Assembly (NCBI GenBank): GCA_003662535.1
Contig: QMYG01000003.1
Coordinates: 1 to 15,444 of the forward strand
Length of the DNA: 15,444 bases
Reading direction: 5' to 3'
DNA from: Candidatus Bathyarchaeota archaeon
Lineage (GTDB): Archaea > Thermoproteota > Bathyarchaeia > EX4484-135 > B24-G1
In this document: piece after piece, positions 7,001 to 13,024 of the stretch
Position numbering within the stretch: position 1 is the first letter of the stretch
How the letters are laid out: the number at the start of each line of letters is the position of its first letter
Translations under genes and position numbers: made by a program
Notes under the pieces: model-generated
The model's input: the letters and a program-made list of their open reading frames with translations, nothing else
Told to the model about the DNA's origin: nothing
Databases searched by the model: none

Positions 7001-8632
7001 GTGGCTGAAGAGAAAAAGAGCCATATCATCTTCGGGCGCCTCGACATCCCATTCGAGGTCAAAGACGTAGCTAAATTCCCTGGTTATGCCGCCGTCTTCG
7101 GGCCTGGAATCATCTGGGCTGGGCTGAGTCAGGGCAGCGGAGAGCTAATCTGGTGGCCATACCTCGTCTCGAAGTATGGCTTATGGTTCATGGCTTGGAT
7201 GCCTATCTGGGCGATTCTGCAGTGGTGGTATAATCAGGAGCTGGGTAGATATACGCTGGCCACGGGTGAGAGCGTCTACGACGGCTTTATGAGGATACAC
7301 TTCATCTGGGGCTGGGTCTGCTTCGCCTTCGCCGTCATCATGTTCTCGTGGGTCGGCGGCTATCAGGGTGCCGCCGCCAGCGCCATGACGGCGATCACTA
7401 AGTTCCCGCCGGGCTGGGACACGAAGAGTCAGGTTCGGTTCTGGATGGTGTTGCTGAACATAATTACGTGGCTCATCGTTATGTTTGGACCAGTCGCCTA
7501 CAGGGTCGTCGAGGTGATTGAGACGCTGGCGGCCATCGCATCCTTCTTCGGGATGCTGGCCGCCGTGCTGGCGACCCCCGAGGTTCTGGCGGTCGGTGGC
7601 AAGTTCTTCGCTTCCTTCCTGAGCCTGAAGGTTAATCCAGCGATTCCAATATTGCCTAAGGTTCCGCCCAACTGGGACGTGGCTGACACAGCCGTACTGA
7701 TTACCAGCATCACCTACACGGGTGCGGGCGGAATCTGGAACACTGGCTACAGCTTCTGGGTTAGGGACGGAAACTGGGGGCAGGCTGCCCACGTAGGTAG
7801 GGTAACCAGCCCCCTGACCGGCAAGCCGGAGGCCATACCAAGCGTCGGCGTAGCCTTTGAGGCGACCCCAGAGAACATCGCCGAGTGGAAGAAGTGGGTT
7901 AGAACCCTGTGGCTGGACAACCTCTTCGGCGTATTGTTCAACATGTTCACCATCGTCTGGACGGCCTGGCTTTCCTACGGAATACTGCACCCAGCGGGCC
8001 TAACGCCTAAGGGCTGGCAACTAGTTACTGTGCAGGGTGAGTGGTTCGCCAAGGCCTTCGGCGAGCCGGGCAGAATCGTCATGCTGCTGCTGGGCTTCTT
8101 CTTCCTGTTCGATATCCAGTTCACAGCTGGAGACCTGATGTCTAGGATTGTCAGCGACTACGCCTACGTAGGCCTCAAAGGAAGGGTGAAGAGCATACCA
8201 AAGACCGTCATACTGATGTACATCTGGCTGGCAATCTTCATCCTGCCCCTGTCCATCGGAGCCCCGGCGACCTTTGCGCTCTACGTCGTCTACCTATTCG
8301 TAGTCTCCCTGCTGATGGCCTACTCAGCCATCCACGACTGGGAGTACAGAAAGATTTACTACTCGTTCTTCACGCTGTTCATCATCGTCGGCTGCATCCA
8401 GATATTCCTGAAGAGCCCAGCAACCCTGATTCTGTCGACCGGAATCCTGAACATGGCGGTTCAGGCGATTTTCTGCACATCCCTGCTGGTGCTAAACTGG
8501 TACGTCCTGCCGAAGATACACCCGGCCGGCAAGGAGGTTAGGCCCAGCTGGATAACCTTCATACTGCTGCTGTTCAGCACCATCATGTGGTGGTACTGCA
8601 CCGCTTGGTACATTCAGGTCAGGCTTGGCTAG
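7001..8632 (+). CDS. Nramp-like multi-pass membrane transporter lacking the classical DPGN motif
   Basis: This is a polytopic inner-membrane protein of 543 residues with about 11-12 hydrophobic segments. Its first helix reads FGPGIIWAGLSQGSGELIWW, which matches the Nramp/SLC11 helix-1 region. The metal-ligand motif DPGN is replaced by GSGE, as in the divergent 'GSGEL' group annotated as Nramp family in bacteria and archaea. The helix-6 region, around TGAGGIWNTGYSFWVRDG, also lacks the usual Met-Pro-His metal site. Transport by the LeuT fold is likely, but the substrate is unknown and need not be Mn2+ or Fe2+. I chose GTG at 7001 because AGAGGTGG ends six bases upstream. The ATG at 6971 would add ten residues and has neither a ribosome-binding site nor a promoter in the right place. 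Aromatic residues, mainly Trp, are very frequent. Confidence 0.75.
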   Translation: MAEEKKSHIIFGRLDIPFEVKDVAKFPGYAAVFGPGIIWAGLSQGSGELIWWPYLVSKYGLWFMAWMPIWAILQWWYNQELGRYTLATGESVYDGFMRIHFIWGWVCFAFAVIMFSWVGGYQGAAASAMTAITKFPPGWDTKSQVRFWMVLLNIITWLIVMFGPVAYRVVEVIETLAAIASFFGMLAAVLATPEVLAVGGKFFASFLSLKVNPAIPILPKVPPNWDVADTAVLITSITYTGAGGIWNTGYSFWVRDGNWGQAAHVGRVTSPLTGKPEAIPSVGVAFEATPENIAEWKKWVRTLWLDNLFGVLFNMFTIVWTAWLSYGILHPAGLTPKGWQLVTVQGEWFAKAFGEPGRIVMLLLGFFFLFDIQFTAGDLMSRIVSDYAYVGLKGRVKSIPKTVILMYIWLAIFILPLSIGAPATFALYVVYLFVVSLLMAYSAIHDWEYRKIYYSFFTLFIIVGCIQIFLKSPATLILSTGILNMAVQAIFCTSLLVLNWYVLPKIHPAGKEVRPSWITFILLLFSTIMWWYCTAWYIQVRLG

Positions 8633-8648
8633 GGCTGGCGCAAAGGCT

Positions 8649-8658
8649 GATATAGTTT
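8649..8658 (+). promoter_or_regulatory. Possible TATA box before the 180-residue membrane protein
   Basis: GATATAGTTT lies about 34-43 bases before the ATG at 8692. It could start a short-leader transcript that includes GGTG at 8680-8683. The downstream genes may therefore be transcribed separately from the transporter as well as by read-through. Confidence 0.25.
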
Positions 8659-8691
8659 CTCCACCTCCCATACTATTTTGGTGTTTGTGTT

Positions 8692-9234
8692 ATGGGTTTT
8701 AGGTATGAGGCTTTCAACCCCTATCGTAGGCGTTTGGGGGTTTTGTCCAGCCTCATTCAGGCCTTTTTGCTGACGCTCATTTATGCGGCTGTGGGCCTCT
8801 CCTCAAACGCTCTCATGAGGATTGGGGTTATTTACCTGCCTTTAGCTGTGCTCAGCTTCTATCTGGACGCAATATATGCGCAAATCCCGCTTGTGAGGGC
8901 TATTAGGCCTTATACCTTCAAGGTTACGTTGGCTTGGTCTCCGCTTTTCGCCTTGTCCAAGATGTTTAGTGATTCGCTCTACTATTCTTGGACTGGGGAG
9001 ATTCCGCTGAACGCCTACTTGGAGATGGTTCCCTACCAGCTTCCCGGCCTGCTCTTCCTCGGAGCCTTCTATGGGATGTGCTTCTACATAACCTACGTCT
9101 ACCTCTATAAGCTCTACGCCTACTTCGAGGCTAAGAGGGCTGAACGCAGAAGGGAGATACTCCTACGCTACTACGGGAGAAAGACTGAAAAAGCCAAGAA
9201 GAGCCCCAAGCATGAGGATAAACACCAGAGATAA
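8692..9234 (+). CDS. Membrane protein of unknown function, about four helices with a basic tail
   Basis: I do not recognise this 180-residue protein. Hydrophobic segments are at about residues 15-36, 42-65, 76-95 and 115-139. The C-terminal 40 residues are strongly basic and charged (EAKRAERRREILLRYYGRK followed by a Lys-rich end), so the tail is probably cytoplasmic. The general layout of short helices with a basic end resembles small integral membrane components of transport systems, but no specific family motif is visible. A GGTG site (8680-8683) precedes the ATG. Its last 23 bases overlap the start of the V4R-domain gene in another frame, implying coupled translation and possibly shared function. 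Confidence 0.7.
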   Translation: MGFRYEAFNPYRRRLGVLSSLIQAFLLTLIYAAVGLSSNALMRIGVIYLPLAVLSFYLDAIYAQIPLVRAIRPYTFKVTLAWSPLFALSKMFSDSLYYSWTGEIPLNAYLEMVPYQLPGLLFLGAFYGMCFYITYVYLYKLYAYFEAKRAERRREILLRYYGRKTEKAKKSPKHEDKHQR

Positions 9235-9787
9235 GACGGGATTACCGTTGAAGAAAGGACTGAAAGTCGGGGAAATCGCCGAGAAAATCCGTATAGACGG
9301 TGAAGGTAGACTCTTTGTAGACGGAATTCCGGCGCTCATACTTACAAGGAGTTTTTTGGCGCTCATTCAGCAAACGATGGAGGAGCTTATTGGGGAGCGT
9401 GGAGCAGCCCTCATCTTCTACCGTGCAGGCTTCAGAGGAGGCTACAACTTAGCGAAGAGCCTGAAAGCCTACGGATTAAAGCCGCCAGCCATACTTCAGG
9501 CCTGCCTACACACAGCCTCCCTCAGGGGATGGGGCGTGTTCGGCGTGGCGGAGCTAGACCTGAAGAAGCCAAAGGTAGACGTAGTAGTTAGAGCGTCCCC
9601 AGCAGAGGAGATGAAAGGCAGAAACAAGCCTGCCTGCCACCTAATCTGCGGATTCATCGCAGGAATAATGCAGTATTTGGCTGAAATGTGCGGAAAAAAC
9701 GTAAAAATAAGGGGAACTGAGAAAAAGTGCATCGCAAAGGGAGACCAGTACTGCGAGATAGTCGCCGAACCCCCTCACGCCAGCTAA
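9212..9787 (+). CDS. V4R-domain protein
   Basis: This is a 191-residue soluble protein. The C-terminal half is a V4R (4-vinyl-reductase) domain, a small-molecule-binding fold found in bacteriochlorophyll 4-vinyl reductase, in phenol-type activators and in many archaeal proteins. Supporting features are GERGAALIFYRAGFRGG (61-77), HLICGFIAGIMQYL (143-156) and the ending with cysteines C173 and C181 in TEKKCIAKGDQYCEIVAE. Cysteines C142, C146, C160, C173 and C181 could bind metal or act in redox sensing. The chosen ATG overlaps the previous gene by 23 bases and has no strong ribosome-binding site, so translation is probably coupled. A TTG at 9248 is an alternative. The stop overlaps the convergent end of the last FtsZ-like gene by four bases. 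A ligand-sensing or regulatory role is an inference. Confidence 0.8.
   Translation: MRINTRDKTGLPLKKGLKVGEIAEKIRIDGEGRLFVDGIPALILTRSFLALIQQTMEELIGERGAALIFYRAGFRGGYNLAKSLKAYGLKPPAILQACLHTASLRGWGVFGVAELDLKKPKVDVVVRASPAEEMKGRNKPACHLICGFIAGIMQYLAEMCGKNVKIRGTEKKCIAKGDQYCEIVAEPPHAS
9694..9726 (-). terminator. Probable oligo-T terminators of the FtsZ operon inside the V4R gene
   Basis: The minus strand has three oligo-T tracts of five or six bases (9726-9722, 9707-9703, 9699-9694), about 58-90 bases past the last FtsZ-like stop. There is no intergenic space, so the operon most likely terminates here, antisense to the V4R coding end. Confidence 0.35.
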
Positions 9788-10749
9788 AATATCTTCTCAG
9801 TCGTCCCTATGAGGCTCGTTATCGTCGGGGACGTGACGTTCGAGGCTGCAAGCATCACAGTAGGGCGTTCCAGGCCCTCCTCCATCCTCAGACCCCAAAA
9901 CACCCTCCCGATGCGGTACTGCTCCGTCAGAGTTCTCGCGGCCTCGCTCGCCTCCTGCAGCGTAACGGTTGGCGGCGCAGTTATGTACATTAGGGCTCCT
10001 TCAGCCGTTTCTAGGTCTGCGTCTATGAGCTTGTTTTTCACGGCGTTGTCTAGGGCTTCTTTCACCCTTCTTCCTACGCCGTGCCCGACCATGCCTAGGT
10101 TCATGTCCTTCACTAGGGAGTGGAAGTCTGCGAAGCTTATGCTGACGACAGCTGGCTTCGTGATTATGTCTATGAGGCCTTTCAGCGTGTTCACGAGGAT
10201 GCTGTCCATGAACTTGAAGGCGTATTGAACCTGTATGTCGCCTATCTTCTTCAGCAGTAGGTCGTTCATGTTCACTATTGTGAGGTCTGAGCGGTCTATT
10301 ATCGCCCTGAGCCCCATCCTAGCGTTCTCCATGCGGTTCACGCCCTCAAAGGTAAAGGGGATGGTAACTAGGCAGATTCTCAGGGCGTCTGTAAACCTCG
10401 CCCTCACCTCCTCTAACAGCCTCGGAATTCCGCCTGAGGCGGTCCCCCCGCCAAGCCCTCCGGTTATGATGACCACGTTCGGGGAGCCCATAGCCGCTAT
10501 GACCTCGTCTACGTTCTCGCTCATCGCCATCTGACCCTTCATCAGGTTCCCGCCGCTCCCCCTGCCCTCCGTCGTCGTCCTCCCTATCAGTATGCTGGCT
10601 GAAGCCTTCACGGTCTTTAGGTGGACCGCCTCCGTGTGAACTGCTATGGTTGGGACGTCTACCCCAACCTCGTAGAGCCTGTTCAGCGTGTTGCACCCGC
10701 ATCCGCCCACGCCGACGACGACTATTCCGGGCTCGACGTCCTCGCTCAT
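9784..10749 (-). CDS. FtsZ-family GTPase paralog A' (altered T4 and T7 loops)
   Basis: This is a 321-residue protein with the whole FtsZ core fold. The T1 loop is GVGGCGCNT (13-21), the T3 loop is GRGSGGN (62-68), the T5 region is VTIPFTFEG, the H7 region is NDLLLKKIGDIQVQYAFKFMD, and the closing strands are VFWGLRMEEGLERP. The tubulin/FtsZ signature reads GGGTASG (100-106), with Ala where Gly is normal. The T7 catalytic loop reads SISFAD (203-208): the Asn and first Asp of NxDxxD are Ser, and only D208 remains. It is therefore unlikely to be a normal self-activating FtsZ. It ends at the core, with no linker or SepF/FtsA-binding tail. The closest relative here is the A gene at 13025. The ATG abuts the B' stop directly, with GAGGGG five bases upstream of the start region. 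It is the last gene of the operon. Confidence 0.88.
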   Translation of the reverse strand: MSEDVEPGIVVVGVGGCGCNTLNRLYEVGVDVPTIAVHTEAVHLKTVKASASILIGRTTTEGRGSGGNLMKGQMAMSENVDEVIAAMGSPNVVIITGGLGGGTASGGIPRLLEEVRARFTDALRICLVTIPFTFEGVNRMENARMGLRAIIDRSDLTIVNMNDLLLKKIGDIQVQYAFKFMDSILVNTLKGLIDIITKPAVVSISFADFHSLVKDMNLGMVGHGVGRRVKEALDNAVKNKLIDADLETAEGALMYITAPPTVTLQEASEAARTLTEQYRIGRVFWGLRMEEGLERPTVMLAASNVTSPTITSLIGTTEKIF

Positions 10750-11754
10750 CTAGGCCCCCCTCAGGTAGTTGTCTACCAGCTTCGAGCGAATCCCCGAAGT
10801 TATCAGGGTAACCTTCGGTAGGTGGAGCGTCCAGTCTGGGCGGACTCCGAAGTATATTGTCGTTATGCCGTAGCGCTCCTTCAGTATTCTCGGTATCTCC
10901 TCGACGCCTCCGGTGCTCAGCACAGCCTTCCTCGCCTCAATCAGGGTTACAGCCCCCTGAGCGTTCGTGATGTCCGCCTCTACGTAGTTCTCCTGAAGCG
11001 AGTTCTCGAAGGCCGTAAGCGTGTCCCTGCCCTCTCCGACGCCGACGAAGCCAAGCCCGGAATCCCTAGTTACACGCTCAATGTTCGAGAAGTCTATGCT
11101 GATTAGGCCCGGAACAGGCTCAGCCCCCTGAAGCCTGATAAGCCCGGTGATTGCGTTCGTTAGGACTTGGTCCATGCGTTTAAATGCCTGAATTATCGAT
11201 GCTTGTCTCGCCTTTGCCTTTAGGACGTCGTTGCTGTGGACTATTGTCATGTCGGAGAGTTCCAGCACTTCCTTTAGTGCTGTGCGTGCGTTTTCCGCTC
11301 TTTCGCTCCCCTCTGATTCGAAGGGTAGTGTTACCATGCTCCAGACGAGCTTGTCTTTCATGTTTTCGTCCATGTATTCTAGGAGTGCCGCTATTCCCCC
11401 GCTTCCTGTTCCGCCTCCTAGCCCAGCTGTTACTATTACGAGTTCCACGTCTTCCAGCAGGTTCGCCACTTTTCCAACCTCATCCGTCATCACTTTTCTC
11501 CCCAGCGGCAGAAGTCCTCCCGAGCCTCTGCCCCGTGTTGTGGCTTCTCCTACGAGTATCTTGTGTTTCGCCTTCGTTTTGTGTAGTGAGACTGCGTCCA
11601 TGTCTACGGCGATTGTTGGGACTTCAACCCCAGCCAGCTCTAGGTTCGTGATCGTGTTGCATCCGCACCCGCCTATGCCGACCACGGCCATCCTTATGGC
11701 CGCCCGCTTGCTCATAACCTCCCTTAAGTATGCGTCCTCCGAGTGGGCTGTCAT
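10750..11754 (-). CDS. FtsZ-family GTPase paralog B' (canonical signature, T7 Asp to Asn)
   Basis: This is a 334-residue FtsZ core. Its T1 loop is GIGGCGCNT (26-34), its T3 loop is GRGSGG (75-80), and its signature GGGTGSG (113-119) is canonical, so GTP binding is expected. The T7 loop is SIDFSN (219-224): the first catalytic Asp (D221) is kept and the second is Asn. Other core landmarks are VTLPFESEG, SNDVLKAKA, GLGFVGVGEGR and YFGVRPDW. It most resembles the B gene at 12012 (shared DFSN, GVGEGR, FGxRPxW). It ends LVDNYLRGA, without a long tail. The start at 11754 has GGTGA six bases upstream. The later in-frame ATG (codon 14) has GGAGGT too close to it, at one base. One base separates it from the small-protein stop. 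Confidence 0.88.
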   Translation of the reverse strand: MTAHSEDAYLREVMSKRAAIRMAVVGIGGCGCNTITNLELAGVEVPTIAVDMDAVSLHKTKAKHKILVGEATTRGRGSGGLLPLGRKVMTDEVGKVANLLEDVELVIVTAGLGGGTGSGGIAALLEYMDENMKDKLVWSMVTLPFESEGSERAENARTALKEVLELSDMTIVHSNDVLKAKARQASIIQAFKRMDQVLTNAITGLIRLQGAEPVPGLISIDFSNIERVTRDSGLGFVGVGEGRDTLTAFENSLQENYVEADITNAQGAVTLIEARKAVLSTGGVEEIPRILKERYGITTIYFGVRPDWTLHLPKVTLITSGIRSKLVDNYLRGA

Positions 11755-11755
11755 C

Positions 11756-12010
11756 CTACTTCACCCCCCTCTTACTTACCCTAGCCTCGACGGCCTTCAG
11801 CAGTTCGGCCTCAATCGTTTTCCTGTCGTAGTTAGAGTTGTAGCCCTTCTCAGCCATCCAGTCCATGAACTTAACGACAGGCGGGATGTAGGGCATCTTC
11901 TCCATCTCTAGGTGCCAAGCTAAGTCTACCTCCCCCGAGTTTTCGTCTAGGAACTGGTTTACGAGCTCCTCGAGCGGAGGGTTCTCTTTCTTTCTCAGGA
12001 GGAACGCCAT
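11756..12010 (-). CDS. 84-residue protein of unknown function inside the FtsZ operon
   Basis: I do not recognise this protein. It begins MAFLLRKKENPPLEELVNQF. A middle part rich in Asp, Glu, Met and Pro (EVDLAWHLEMEKMPYIPPVV) comes next, and a probable helix with a basic end (KTIEAELLKAVEARVSKR) finishes it. It has no membrane segment and no cysteines. The ATG at 12010 has GGAGGTG six bases upstream, formed by the last codons of the B gene, and one base separates it from that stop. A GTG at 12019 would add three residues and overlap B, but it lies in the ribosome-binding site. Its position exactly between the two B-type FtsZ genes, with tight spacing on both sides, suggests a partner, regulator or membrane adaptor of the polymers. 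That role is inferred only from context. Confidence 0.75.
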   Translation of the reverse strand: MAFLLRKKENPPLEELVNQFLDENSGEVDLAWHLEMEKMPYIPPVVKFMDWMAEKGYNSNYDRKTIEAELLKAVEARVSKRGVK

Positions 12011-12011
12011 T

Positions 12012-13019
12012 TTAGACACCTCCTCCCAAGAATTCCTCGACGTAGCCGCTTTTTACTCCGCAGGCAATCACCGAGGCCCTTACCTCTGCCAGTTCCCATG
12101 TTGGCCTTATGCCGAAGAACACGGTGGATGTGCCGAAGTTGTTCGTTATGTAGTTTATCGTGCTCCTTATCTGCCCCATATCGAGGTAGATTTCCTTCCC
12201 CTCGTAGAAGAGTAGCACTCCGTGGGCTGTGGAGAGGTCTGTCTCTGCGTAGTCGTCTCTTAACGCCCTGTTGAAGGCGTCGTAGATTCTCCTACCCTCG
12301 CCGACTCCAGCGAAGGAGATGCGTGCGTTTCGCATTATGCGCTTCACGTTCGAGAAGTCTACGTTTATTATGCCTGGCCCGACCTCGGGGGACTGAAGCC
12401 TCACCAGTGCCTCAACGACCCTCGCTATCTTCCTGTCCATCACCTTGAAAGCGTAGGGCAGGGTTATCCCGCCCATCTTTTCAGCCAGCACGTCGTTCGC
12501 ATTCGGTATTATCGTGTCCGAGCATTCTAGGAGCTCCTGCAGACCCATCTGTGCATTCTTTACCCTTTCCTCACCCTCCTCCCTGAACGGAAGCGTTACA
12601 ACTGCGATTCTGAGCGCCTCCTTCCTCCTCAGTGCCAGCTCTCTGAACAGCACTGGTAGGCCGCCTGTTCCCGTTCCCCCTCCCAGCCCAGCGATTCCGA
12701 TTACAGCGTCTACGTCCTTATCTATGGCTGCTAAGGCATCTTCTATGCTGTTCTCCATGGCTTTGGCGCCGACATCCGGGACTCCGTGTGCTCCCCTCGG
12801 TATTTCCGTCAGCCCGCTAAGGAGGACCTTCTTGTCTGCTGACGTTCTCCTTAGGACTGGGGCGTCTGTGTTCATTGCGATTAGCTTGGCTGGCAGCTTC
12901 AGCTTGTAGAGGTTGTTTATTGCGTTGTTCCCGCATCCGCCTACGCCGACGATGTTTATTTTTACAGCCGCCATGCGCTCCCTTTCAGCCAGTACGCTCT
13001 CGTCTCCAACAATTCCCAT
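12012..13019 (-). CDS. FtsZ-family GTPase paralog B (canonical signature, T7 Asp to Asn)
   Basis: This 335-residue FtsZ core has the T1 loop GVGGCGNNA (25-33), the T2 region MNTDAPVL (49-56) and the canonical signature GGGTGTG (113-119). The T3 loop is unusual: PRGAHGVPDVG replaces the GxGxGGN pattern. The T7 loop is NVDFSN (219-224), keeping the Asn and first Asp of NxDxxD, with the second Asp changed to Asn. VTLPFREEG, NANDVLAEKMG and FFGIRPTW complete the fold. It ends YVEEFLGGGV, without a tail. Of the four it looks nearest to ordinary FtsZ in T4 and T7. The ATG has GGAGGTGA nine bases upstream, built from the final Gly-Gly-Glu codons of the A gene, with five bases between the genes, so translation is likely coupled. 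Confidence 0.9.
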   Translation of the reverse strand: MGIVGDESVLAERERMAAVKINIVGVGGCGNNAINNLYKLKLPAKLIAMNTDAPVLRRTSADKKVLLSGLTEIPRGAHGVPDVGAKAMENSIEDALAAIDKDVDAVIGIAGLGGGTGTGGLPVLFRELALRRKEALRIAVVTLPFREEGEERVKNAQMGLQELLECSDTIIPNANDVLAEKMGGITLPYAFKVMDRKIARVVEALVRLQSPEVGPGIINVDFSNVKRIMRNARISFAGVGEGRRIYDAFNRALRDDYAETDLSTAHGVLLFYEGKEIYLDMGQIRSTINYITNNFGTSTVFFGIRPTWELAEVRASVIACGVKSGYVEEFLGGGV

Positions 13020-13024
13020 CTTTC

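Noticed and set aside
7181..7990. 269-residue open frame on the minus strand opposite the Nramp-like gene
   Set aside because: Its composition (many Arg, Gly, His, Asp) is a by-product of the hydrophobic codons on the coding strand. It has no ribosome-binding site or recognisable domain.
11231..11911. 226-residue open frame on the plus strand opposite the FtsZ-like genes
   Set aside because: It lies antisense to B' and the small protein, is Ser/Pro/Val-rich with no family motif, and the opposite strand encodes clear FtsZ motifs. It is a shadow frame.
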